From Loxodes magnus (taxonomy: Eukaryota; Ciliophora; Karyorelictea; Loxodida; Loxodidae), in assembly GCA_946699065.1 (NCBI GenBank), contig CAMPDV010000199.1, forward strand, positions 62,001 to 126,000: DNA of 64,000 bases, written 5' to 3'. Position 1 is the stretch's first letter. Every line of letters starts with the position of its first letter. Under the pieces are notes generated by a model that made no database searches, had not been told where the DNA came from, and worked only from the letters and a program-made list of their open reading frames with translations. Of this stretch, positions 52,755 to 64,000 are shown piece after piece. The translations under genes and the position numbers were made by a program.

Positions 52755-54353
52755 ATGCAACCTCCTCAAATTAAGTTTTCTATAAAGTTAAATTAATGCT
52801 TATAATCTGAAAAAGGTAAAAGATAGAAAAATGTATCTCTTAAAAATCTAATAAATAAAATTAGAAAGATTAGAGAATTTCTAATGCTGTAATATTAGTT
52901 TAAAATTGAAATAATTAATTAGGAAATATTTAAATCATATATAAATAGTAAGAGTGTTTCGTTATGAAGATGATAAATTAAAATAATCAAACTTCTAGCT
53001 AAGTAAAAATATAATAAAGCCTTGATAATAGAAAGAGAAAGATAGGTGAAAGATAATTACAAAACGTAAATTTGAGCATATTTAATGTAATCTATATTAT
53101 AAATTTTATTACTATCTTAGCTTATTTATTACTTCTTAATGTTACCAAAAGGTATAAAGCAGAAATAAAAATTTCCAAATTAAAAAAAATTTTGAGTAAA
53201 GAGTAGAAATAAAGAGATTAATAAATCTAATAAAGGTAAAACAAATAGAAATATATAAAAATCAAACTAAGGGATTAATGAAAAAAAGCAGAGAATTAAA
53301 TTTAAATTACTTGCATCAAGGGATGCTTTACTATTACCAAATTTAATAAAATAAACAAAATAAAATAAAAGCTTTTTAGAATAATTATTTATGAAAATAG
53401 TGAACAAAGGAAAAATAGATAAATCCTATATATTAAATATTGAAAGATACTTTAATGATTATTATCAGAATTAGCTTATTAGAAAATATCTAAATTTAGC
53501 TTAATAATGTATTTGGATTTTTATATATCTTAAGTAAATCATAACATCTTAAAGTAAAATTAAAAAGTTAGAAAACTTAGTCAAATATCATTAACGATTC
53601 TTATAAAGAAATACTTATTAATATACAATTATAGAAGATCAAGCAAATCTATTGATTCTAACATTAATTATAACTTTTATTAATGCTATAAATAAAACCT
53701 TAAATCGTATCCTATTCTTTCAAATTGATATTTTATATAGTAATTCTAATCAAATAATCTCATCTGTCTTAGATTATACTTAGAGTTCTTTAATATTTAA
53801 CTCTTTAAAGTTGTTAATATAAATTAAGCAAGCTCATTTTATAATATCTCAATTTAAAAGAATTGGGTAAAATGCAAATGATAAATGTGAACTAATTTCT
53901 TAAATTCTAGTTACAAAAACGAGAAATAAAATTAAATATAAAAGCATTTTAGATGCAAAACAAAAAGGGAAATTTTGTAACTAAATTAAAGATAAAAGTG
54001 GGAATAATTTTACTCAGAAGTAATATTAAACGATAAAACATTGTAAACAATTTAAAGATAAAATTAAAAAAACTTAATAAAAAAAGAGCTGTAATTAAAA
54101 ATAATCTTCAACAAAGTTTATAGAATAAATATCACAAAAGAACTAATAAATTTTATAAATGAAACACTTTTTATTTTTTATATTCGATTTTATTTTGCTT
54201 ATTCAATTATACATCTTTACCTTTCCTGCTAGAAACCTAAATTATTTTGATAAGATAAATTTGTATAATAATTTTTTAATTTTATTACTTAATTAAGAAT
54301 TTAAAGCTTATTCATATAAAATTACCAAATATATCATTTTCTTATATTATTGA
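52755..54353 (+). CDS. Uncertain Lys/Gln/Asn-rich open frame
   Basis: From ATG 52755 to TGA 54351-54353 the frame is 532 codons. Four TGA occur in the first 150 codons and none in the last 390, longer than expected by chance at this base composition. The plus strand is strikingly A-rich and lacks the AGCT-type words of the spacers. A later ATG at 53391 (MKIVNKGKIDKSYILNIERY) may be the true start. The product would be basic, with a hydrophobic stretch near the end (FLFFIFDFILLIQLYIFTF). No family seen; could be a fast-evolving gene, a decayed element or chance. Confidence 0.35.
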
Positions 54354-54524
54354 TAAAAATAATTTAAATATAATTTTCCTCTGAAAAATTAAAAATAGAG
54401 GGTAAGGGATAAAGCATTGCTATTCTTATGCTTTTATAAATTTTTTATGATTGAATGTAATTTTTGATTTATTTATTAAGCTTTCAATGCTTAAAAGAAT
54501 ATTATCCAAAATAATTTTAGTGTA

Positions 54525-56178
<1,654 letters not shown>

Positions 56179-56617
56179 GTATTATTATTCCAAATCTTTA
56201 TTTTAAACTAAGAAATTAGATTTACCAAGAAAATTTAGTTCTATCTTAAATTAAAAACACTCTAAAGCTTCATCACTATATCAATCTAGAAATATTATTA
56301 TAAACCATTATTTACAAAAGCATTCAAGATACAGCCACAGTACTTAATTTCTTACTCCTATTTTATTTAAAAAGCTAAGATATTAAAGAAGAATAGCTAA
56401 TTTATCTACATCTATCACTAGTTTTGTGAACGATTTTCAAGACAAGAAAATATAAATTAAATAATTGAAAAAACTTGTTGATATTTTTTTAATTAAAAGC
56501 TTTAATAGAAATCTTAAAGTATAACAATATTGAACTATATTTGTCTATTGTACTTAAATCAAGTATTTAAATGATTGTTTGTTCTGCTATTATTACATTT
56601 TTTAGTATTTCCATTTC
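56179..56617. other. Spacer upstream of katanin
   Basis: On the minus strand the katanin frame stays open for about 50 codons (YSDEALECFQFKIELNF...) without an in-frame ATG. Perhaps a 5' exon joined through an unplaced intron, otherwise leader. The rest is AT-rich spacer. Confidence 0.4.
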
Positions 56618-57829
56618 TCAGCTAACTTTTAATTTTTTCGTGCCAACTGTCAGGGCATTTATTTAACAAATGCTTATTGCAATCCTATATATTTAGAAAC
56701 TGCTGTTCAATTTATAAATAGATATAAGATTGAAATATAATCCATATTACGCGTAGAAATTAAAGATACTACTTTAAAGTTTAGATTCTGTCTTCAATGT
56801 TTCTGTGCTTCTACTTTCTAATAGATTTTCATATCCTTTAACTAGTTTTACTTAATTCATTTTTACAACTACTTTAATGTGCTTTACTTCACCAGTTACA
56901 TTTTCTTTTGAGATTTCTAAATCATCCATAAAGTTTACGCTTTTAATCTCTTAGTTTATTTAAGTTTCTTCTTCCTTTACATTTACTTTTTTCTCATCTT
57001 CTTTAATTTAAGATACATTATTTGCATCTTACTAGCTTATGTCTTATTTTTTTTCAATAATCTACAAACTTTCTGCTTCTTTGTTCTCTTCTAATCGTTT
57101 TTTCGATTTTTCGGGACTAAAGGACTATTTAATTTATCTTGTCTAATTAAGTACTTGCTATCACTCTCAACGTACGTTGATTTTCTTTTTAGCAACATAA
57201 TGAGTAAAGCATTTTTAAATGGATTTAGCAGACTTTTATTTGTCCTTATTATATTCTTTAATCTTTTAAGACAAGTAATTAATACTAGGCTGCTTTCTAT
57301 TCGTCTTCTTAAGTAAATAAGCACTAGATGGTCTATATCCTGCTATGTTCCTAGTATTAAAGTAACTCGTAATGTTCTAATAACTAGTACCTTGATTGCA
57401 GCTCTAATTCACAAGCGTTTATTACATCTAATTTTCTTTAAAATCATAACTCATACCTAGTTTTTCTATCCTATGGCTATTCATTTAAAATGACTAGTTT
57501 ATACTTTTTTTTCATAAATCAGCAGATCGAAGTCTGAATTAAGAAGCGATCTAATTAGTTTTCTCCCTTTAAGAAGCAGTAATATTAGATTGGTTATAAG
57601 GATAATATCCTATAGATCCATATTTTTCTCTGCTTTAGGAAAAGTTAAAGCTTCTACTTAATATTTTGGAATTATCTTAAAGCTTAGCCCTATCAATTAG
57701 ATTCCTTTTCTGCTTTTAAGAGACTAAATAACCTGAGGAGTTCCTAATAATATCTTGATAGTGGATATGAAATAGAGGTCTTTAAGATGAATTAATAAGT
57801 TGCTTATTCCATTTAGGTGTGCTATCCAT
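56618..57829 (-). CDS. Basic protein with IQ-like segment, unrecognised
   Basis: 403 aa, no intron, ATG 57829 to TGA 56618-56620. The N-terminal half is Ser/Asn/Gln-rich (MDSTPKWNKQLINSSQRPLF, SRSFNFSQSREKYGSIGYYP, AGYRPSSAYLLKKT). A possible calmodulin-binding IQ motif is SIQKCFTHYVAKKK near residue 230. The C-terminal half is Glu/Lys-rich and coiled-coil-like (KKRLEENKEAESLQIIEKKQ) and ends with GEVKHIKVVVKMNQVKLVKG. TGA appears as Trp twice in VRWEWQQV. The last 50 residues before the TGA are of weaker coding character. Function unknown; the style resembles ciliary or cytoskeletal scaffold proteins. Its start lies only 54 bp from the divergent LSDAT gene. Confidence 0.75.
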
Positions 57830-57883
57830 ATTAATTAGAACCCTACCTTTATTCTGTCTATTCTTATATTACAGTTACTAAAA
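57830..57883. promoter_or_regulatory. 54 bp divergent promoter region
   Basis: The two start codons, at 57829 (-) and 57884 (+), are separated by only 54 bp. Any core promoter elements and both leaders must fit here or overlap the coding ends. No motif is identified. Confidence 0.55.
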
Positions 57884-59449
57884 ATGTCTCAAAGAAACAA
57901 TCAAGGATAGGGAAGTCTTGGCTCTTCTCAAGCATCGCCTAAGAGTGAATTTTAAGAGAAGAATTTAAAACAGTAGCAGAGTCCTAGTCAAAAGGAGTAA
58001 TAAAAGGTATCAAAGAAACCTAGTTAAATGTCATCGCCTAAAAATTTTACTTAGAGTGAAGAATCAAACTAGCTCGCAACAGACTAGATGGAGAATATTA
58101 ACAACATTGTCAAATAAGTATAAAATACTGAGAAGTAGAAAAGCGAGAATAAGTAGTCAAATTAAAAGCAATAAAGGAACGAGAAACAACCTTCTGAGTA
58201 AAGTTAAAGATCTAGATCAGGCTCTGGATAAAATTCCAACGAGTAAAGTCCTAAATCCTAATTAAAAAGTGAAAAAGGTACGAATTCTTAGTCTGGAAGA
58301 AAAAATTAAAAACAGAAACAAAGATAGTAATAAAACTATGAGGAAGAAGAAGAACAGTAAGAAAATGAAGATTACTAAGACCAAAATAATGAAGATTAAG
58401 AAAATGAAGAAAATGAGAACGAAGAAGAATAAGAATAAGAATACGACCAGTATGATGAAAACGCATAATTTCAAAAAAACAAACATGCGTCTGAAGCAAA
58501 ACTATCTACTATTCCAGAATCCAATAGTTAGCAATCCTTCGATCCCAACTCTTAATTGGCTAGCAAATAGAATCTATAGGTGATTCCTGAAGCTTAACAA
58601 CAAGAATAATAGAAAACTTTTATGACATAACAGGAATAAGCTCAGCCAAAGTGGTTTACTCCTAATGATATATTATTTCCAGGAGGAAAAATAGCTCATT
58701 TATGCAGAATAACTGATCTTTAATAAGTTAACTACGGTGAACTTATTAAAAGGTATAAATTTAATACTCCTATGCCTATTATAAATTTAATTGGATGTAT
58801 CACTAACAAGCATTCAAAAATTCTGTTTGGTTGCGGTCGATGTGCTTTACATGTTGATGGTGCTATCTTAACTTCAGGAGTGTCTATTGGAATTGAAAAT
58901 TACTGCTATTCTAAAGGAGTTAAGTTAATTGGAGTTTGTCCTGAAAATAAAGTTAACTACGTTTAGAAAAATAAGGGCCCTGTTGATGGAGTCTAACTAT
59001 CTGCTGGGCATTCTCATGTCTTTGTTCTAAACAAAGGCAGTGTATGGGGCAGTGAGGCAAGATTCAAAATTTAGTTGGGAAGTTTATTAGCAAAAGGGGC
59101 AGCATTACCAAGAGGCATAGGAATAATTATTGGAGATTTTAACGGAGTTGAAGAAGAAGTTTCATTTTGTATTTAATAGGATTGACCAATATTAGTATTG
59201 TAAGAAACACAACTTGGTGTTTAATTAGCTTAAGCTATTAGTAATGGAGAGCCTGCACCAGCTGGATATACAAACTTATTAAAAAAAGGAAGATGGTTTA
59301 TAGCTGATGAAACTATTAATTCACAAGAATTAGCTTCCGTAATTTATATGCTTATAACTACTTACTTAGAACCTGCTTAGTTTTCAAATACTATTGATCA
59401 TCAGGGGAACAATGACTACTAGGATAGAGAAGAAGAAAACATGGACTGA
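57884..59449 (+). CDS. Stand-alone LSDAT/SLOG (TRPM N-terminal-like) domain protein
   Basis: 521 aa, no intron, ATG 57884, stop TGA 59447-59449 followed by another TGA. Residues 1-235 are Gln/Ser/Asn-rich with an acidic E/N/Q tract (58330-58440), likely disordered. From about residue 240 a Rossmann-like domain appears: WFTPNDILFPGGKIAHLCRI, MPIINLIGCIT, HVDGAILTSGVSIGIENYC, VKLIGVCPE, GHSHVFVLNKGSVWGSEARF, IGIIIGDFNGVEEEVSFC, WPILVLQETQLG. The order and the GHSH...G...E...F pattern match the LSDAT domain of TRPM channels, part of the SLOG superfamily that binds nucleotide-derived ligands. No channel helices follow. TGA codes Trp in QQDWPILVL. Ligand and partner unknown; remote-homology call, fairly sure. 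Confidence 0.82.
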
Positions 59450-60182
59450 TGAAAGATTTATCTATATTTTTCATATATTGATTTAATTCTTTTATCTTAT
59501 ATACTCTTATTCTTCTTCCTATCTTATTTTACTTTTACTCTTCTATACAATTTCTTTACTTTACTACTTCACTTTATTTTAATTTTCTAAAAACAATTTT
59601 ATATCATCACAATGAGTGTAGATTTAAATATCTAGGCTGAAAAAACAGAATAGTAAATATGCGCTTCAATAATTAGACATCTTTATGTGTATGATTAATT
59701 AAAAGCATTAATGTAAATTAAAATCTACAAAAGCGTTTCATATATTCAGATCTACTCAAAAATCCTCAAATTTAATAAAAAATAAGCTATTTTTCTTAAA
59801 TATTCTCCATTTTAATTCGATCATCTTTATGATGCTACCACTACTTTAAACTTTCTTTTTTTCTAACTGTTTGTATTTTTCTGTTGTTCTAGTTAATTAC
59901 TCGTATACACTTCGCTCTATTATATATATCAACTCGGATTATTTTGCTTTTTTATAGCTTGAAACTAATGAGTTATAAAAAACTTAGCACAATATCATAT
60001 TTAACTATAGCTAAGACTTTAATTAATAAATTAGGCAAAGCTAATGTATTTCTACTAATAGTATTAACTTCTAACTTTAAAAGTTAACTCTTTAGTAATA
60101 AGAAAAACTCAAATAATAAATTAAAAACAGTAAAAGTATCTTTATATATATTATCCACTTTAGTACGCTTGCTTTTAAAGAA
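59450..60182. other. AT-rich convergent spacer
   Basis: No coding signal. Lies between the 3' ends of the LSDAT and SPRING-like genes. Confidence 0.5.
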
Positions 60183-61121
60183 TCATTTGAATGCTTATAT
60201 TTTTCTTATTTTTATATTGATGGTGCTAAATAATGATAACTAGGGAAAAAATAATTTAGATGGTAGGATAGAAAAAGAAATGAAGGTAAAGCTCTATATT
60301 AATTAAAATAATAAATTAAAGAAAATTCCATTTTACATTATGTTTGCTACTATTTTACTTACACAGGGACAAATTCTTTTTCTTGTTTTATCTGATTTTA
60401 CATCACAGTTAGCTGCTAAAATTTATTTCTGCAAGTATTTATTTTTAGGATTTTCTGTACTAATACTTGGGTTAAACAGATCATCTGTCTTTTTGCAGTA
60501 AGAAAGTAGTTTTTCTTCACATTGATTAATTTTTGGAAAATATCTTAGTTCACACGTCAAGTTGCTTTCTTCACATGCTTGGAAGCAATTTTATTAAATA
60601 TTACCTATCACTTCCACAAAATAGAAATCATTAGGAAAATCATAGCAATAAATATAGTCGTTATTGAAATAAACAGAGTGAACGATATTTTCACTACTAA
60701 ATCTGCATCTGTTCATACATCAATCTGATCACTTTTTCTATTTCACGTTTTTTAGACAAGAGAATATGCAATCGCTATATTTTTTGCAGCATTTAACCCT
60801 GCTATCACATTGAAATTTATATTCGTCAAGAATAATATTTTTCTTACAGCATCCAGTTAGTTTATCTCAATTCTAGTACCAGCAGATTTACTCCATAGAA
60901 TCAATAATAAAATCATCAATTTAAGAATGTTGACATTTTTTTAATTCGAAGGACATGTTAACAAAGTGCTTTTCAAAAGGTTACAATCAAGACAACTAAT
61001 CAATAGGAATGAGCTATAGAAAATTTTTCTTAGTTTTCTGTGGTCTTTGAAAGCTTATATATAAAATAAGAGAAATAATTGAAGCTATTAGCAGCCATAC
61101 TTAAAACCTTAGTCTCAACAT
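60183..61121 (-). CDS. SPRING-like (C12orf49/UPF0454) cysteine-rich membrane protein
   Basis: ATG 61121. N-terminal signal-anchor helix VWLLIASIISLILYIS, then a Cys-rich lumenal domain: CWYQNWDKLTGCCKKNI, FQCDSRVKCCKKYSDCIFSC, WCMNRCRFSSENIVHS, DYIYCYDF. The CC...C..C..C pattern with CxxRC-R-S-S and a final YCY corresponds to the SREBP-regulating protein SPRING, a Golgi/ER type II membrane protein. After this domain about 90 further residues add six or so Cys (NCFQACEES, CELRYF, QCEEKLLSYC). TGA codes Trp in NWDKL and KWSDWC. Coding signal fades near 60345; the first in-frame TGA is 60183-60185, so the C-terminus may differ through an unplaced intron. Family call moderately sure. Confidence 0.72.
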
Positions 61122-61907
61122 TTAAATAATAATTAAAATTGCAAACAACTCCCTTTAACTCTCTATAGCATGGCTTAACTAATTTTTAAAGATAAGTATT
61201 TATACCCAACTACAACTTTAGGTATAATACACCTGATTATTTTATAAAGCTATTCTGCTCTATTTTGATTCATTTAACTAAACTTTAAGTGCTTTAGCCA
61301 ATATAATCATATTATGAAATTAGAATCAATTTAAGCTTAATTAAATGGAATATGCTTAGTACAAGCATTTCCCACTAATAAATCTATTTTCTTATCATTT
61401 TGTCTTATAAAATAACTAGAGATAAATTACTTTACTAAGCCAAATCAATAATAATCAGTATCATTATCTTTTATTTATCAGCTAAAAGCTTTTAAAATAT
61501 AATACTTACTAGCTATAAAATAACTAGTTAGAATATTAACTAAGAACTATTTAATCGTTTAAAGTTAAATAAACTATTAAAATTAATATGATTTACTAAT
61601 TCCTCTTTATTAGATAAATTCCATTTGATATGTAATCAAGCAAACGTAAATATAATATGTACTAATTTAAGCAATATTTAGTTCTTTTCAAAACTAATTT
61701 TTATTTCTATTAATTCACTTAATTTTTATACTTATAGTATTATAAATTTCATTTAAATAAATTACTTACTGACTGAGAAAATATATTAAAATATTATTAA
61801 AATTTGTAGACTAAATTTAAGGTAAAAGTGTTTAGTATTATATTATATTAGGAATGAAATTCAAGTTAATAGTTAAAAGTTGTTAATGGAAATATGTTCA
61901 ACTACTC
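61122..61907. other. AT-rich intergenic spacer
   Basis: No coding signal found between two minus-strand genes; promoter of the SPRING-like gene expected near 61130. Confidence 0.5.
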
Positions 61908-63986
61908 TCAAGTGTTTGTTTCTTTTTTGATCCTTTTACTTTCATTTTTGTTTTAATAGAATTGTAATTTCTCTTTAAATTCCTTTCTCAAATTTTTTCT
62001 ATTATTTTAGCTTCTATTTTTTGTCTCTTCCATACTCTTTTTACACTAACATCTTGTATATAGCTTTCCTTCACCTTTGCTTTTTTTATTCTTTTTCATG
62101 GTATCATTTATAAGAGCTTTAAATATTTAATTGATTTAGTTTACTTTCAAAAGATTTTATTTTTCACCAGATCCTTTTTGAGAAACTTCATTTTTACTAT
62201 TTAAATTAATACTTTTCCCTTTCTTTTAATTAGCGGTCTCACCATTGGATATTATTTTTTTAATCTTTTTCCAAACATAGAATAAAAGAGGTAAATTAGA
62301 CGATTGAGAATTAAGAAGCTTTTTCTTATTATAAGATTGTTAAGAATAAAGAAAAGACTCACCTAAATTTAGAAGATCATATATTCCTAAGCTTAAGCTA
62401 TTTTGCTTTCTATTAAAGATGAATTAGCTTTCTTTCTTTTCTTGCATAGTATTATTTAATGAAATTTTTTAGAATGAAGAATCAATTGACAGAAAGCTAG
62501 TCGAACGCTTAATAAATCCTTGTGATTCATTTTTATTAAGTTTCTTGCAATAAAATCAGTCTTACTAGGCTGATGAGCCTTTTTTCTTTTATTCTTCGTT
62601 TTGATTTATCTAGATAGTTGATATAAAAGACTCTTAGTTTCTGATTTCGCTATCACTGGAATTAATCTATGAAATAATTTTGATTTAATCATTTTATGTT
62701 CAAGTTCCTTAACTTGCTTATTAATTATGATCAGTTTTCAATTCTATTTTACTGATGAAATTGTTGCTTTCATTTAAACTATTGTCTATTGAAGCCTAAG
62801 TTTATATGTTCTGATTTTTTTAAGAGATTTAAGAATATTAGACTGACTTATCAAGATAGCTAGTTTCTGAATCCTCACTCTCACAAAAATTAACTGTGTT
62901 ATTTGCGTTTCTTTTTAATTACTTTAGCTTAGTATTGTTTAATCATTAATTTTTAAGTTCTTAACTTAAAATTTTTTGTAAGCTCTATTTACCTTGAATC
63001 CAGAAGTTTCCTTTAGTAAATTTCAAATTACTTGAACTTTCCTTTTTTTTAACCTAGACTTATAGCTTTCTGATTAGCTTTTCTAAATCATTTATCATGT
63101 TTTACTAACTAGTTACTTTTAATTTAGAGGTTTCCAATTACTGCTGATTTCGTTATTTCTCAGTTTTTTCTTCATCTAATTAACAATTCAACTCTTCTAT
63201 TTTTTGCTGTTAGCTTGACAGCAGGTTGTTCTTCTAGTCAATATTTTATGCAAATTCTTTCTTTAGAATTTCTACTTTTTCCTCATACTATTCCTAATAT
63301 ACTTTCAGCTGCTTTTCATATTGCTTTATAAAGCCTCTTAGTGTATTTTCGTAGGATGAAAATATTTTCTCTAATATGATTCCTCTATCTATACAAATAA
63401 CAGAGACTTGGCGAATAATTTCTCTTAAGCTGATCTAGTAAACAATATGTGTTAACTCAAACTTTTTGAAGGTTTCTTTTACTTGGTTGGAAATTTATAT
63501 AAGAATGCTCTATAGCCAATCTTATAAAATATAAACTTCCTTTCTATGGGTAGGTGGACCTAAAGTTCCATAGTTTGATTGCTAACTTTCAGGCTGAAGA
63601 TTGATTAAATCAAATTACTAGAAACGCTTCAAGAAATACTCTGAATTTTTAATAGAATTGCAGTTATTAAAGCATGACGGGGATAATTATTCTTTTAACT
63701 ATTCCAATTTCTCAATCGTGGAAGGAAGGTAAAATGTAGGTTTCTGCTATTTAAAACCTAGACTTTGTAAAAAGTCGTCACATTATTGCAAAACATTGTT
63801 CTTCTCCTTAACCGTAAATTTGAACTTCTTATTTCCAAGTTTATAAGAGATGTCACTAGATTATGGGCTTTTGATTCTGCTTATCACTCTTTTAATCTCT
63901 GATTTTTTGGATATCTCTTAGATCTTTAAGCTTTTCCTTATTTACTTTCGCTTCGAAGTATTTTCCCCTCTTTCAGAAACAAACAT
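61908..63986 (-). CDS. Axonemal dynein light chain domain protein, AXDND1-like
   Basis: 692 aa, no intron, ATG 63986 to TGA 61908-61910. The N-terminal half holds LPSTIEKLEQLKEQL, TLGPPTHRKEVYILQDWLQS, FKKFELTHIVYQISLREIIR and QVSVICIDRGIILEKIF followed by SSYENTLRGFIKQYE. The last pieces match the region in p28/DNALI1 and AXDND1 that reads 'V-C-ERG-LL-kvr..Y' and runs into a long coiled coil, which is seen here (YEEKVEILKKEFAQNIDQKN, QKIEELNCQLDEEKTEKQRN). The C-terminal 350 residues are polar, Ser/Asn/Lys-rich and poorly conserved. Too long for p28 itself (about 260 aa), so AXDND1-like is preferred. Likely axonemal. TGA codes Trp in QQDWFYC. Confidence 0.72.
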
Positions 63987-64000
63987 TTTGTTTACTTTCG

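Noticed and set aside
58251-58499. Phe/Leu-rich minus-strand and Lys-rich plus-strand frames in the LSDAT gene
   Set aside because: They are shadows of the acidic Glu/Asn/Gln tract; the confirmed frame continues smoothly into the LSDAT domain.

Overview
This window reads as nuclear DNA from a ciliate, most likely a karyorelict such as Loxodes. The DNA is very AT-rich. No sizeable protein can be read with the standard code, because TAA and TAG occur throughout every gene. Read as glutamine, they turn the window into long, recognisable eukaryotic proteins. TGA falls exactly on conserved tryptophans (Myb repeats, the kinase DIWSFG motif, the cullin TTGxWP motif, TTLL1 WIMKP and LKPWL), yet every C-terminus that can be placed by homology also ends in TGA. 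That combination is the karyorelict code (NCBI table 27: UAA/UAG = Gln, UGA = Trp or stop). Ten introns could be placed by homology or frame, all GT...AG and only 16-22 nt long. The genus is an inference; the code and the introns are read directly.

Layout. At the left edge is the 3' end of a response-regulator-receiver protein (3-1040). A giant HECT ubiquitin ligase of 4,076 aa fills 3483-15774 on the minus strand. It is followed by a two-repeat Myb factor (16978-18455, -), an unknown charged protein (19010-19640, +) and an outer-dynein-arm docking protein, ODAD1/CCDC63-like (20385-21995, -). After a 3 kb gap come a PPGY-repeat zinc-binding-like protein (25004-25612, +), a protein kinase (26181-27851, +), aconitase (29155-31881, -) and a twin-CX9C complex I subunit (32948-33238, -).

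The right half holds an unknown helical protein (33490-35242, +), a cyclic-nucleotide-binding protein (35918-38266, +), the polyadenylation factor FIP1 (39636-40230, +), an SRPBCC/START-like protein (42039-42491, -), a cullin (43018-45223, +), a small helical protein (46162-46656, +), TTLL1 tubulin glutamylase (47559-49026, +) and a Patched/sterol-sensing-domain transporter (49307-52539, +). Next are an uncertain A-rich frame (52755-54353, +), katanin p60 (54525-56178, -), a basic protein with an IQ-like segment (56618-57829, -), a stand-alone TRPM-type LSDAT/SLOG protein (57884-59449, +), a SPRING-like cysteine-rich membrane protein (60183-61121, -) and an AXDND1-like axonemal protein (61908-63986, -).

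The genes do not form an operon or one pathway. Several are for cilia and microtubules (ODAD1, TTLL1, katanin, AXDND1-like), two for cullin/HECT ubiquitylation and two for mitochondria. No tRNA, rRNA, CRISPR, transposase or telomere repeat was recognised. Gaps between genes are AT-rich and mostly without coding signal. Because only TGA stops translation, several 3' ends are uncertain: the frame often stays open well past the end of recognisable homology, and this is said where it applies.
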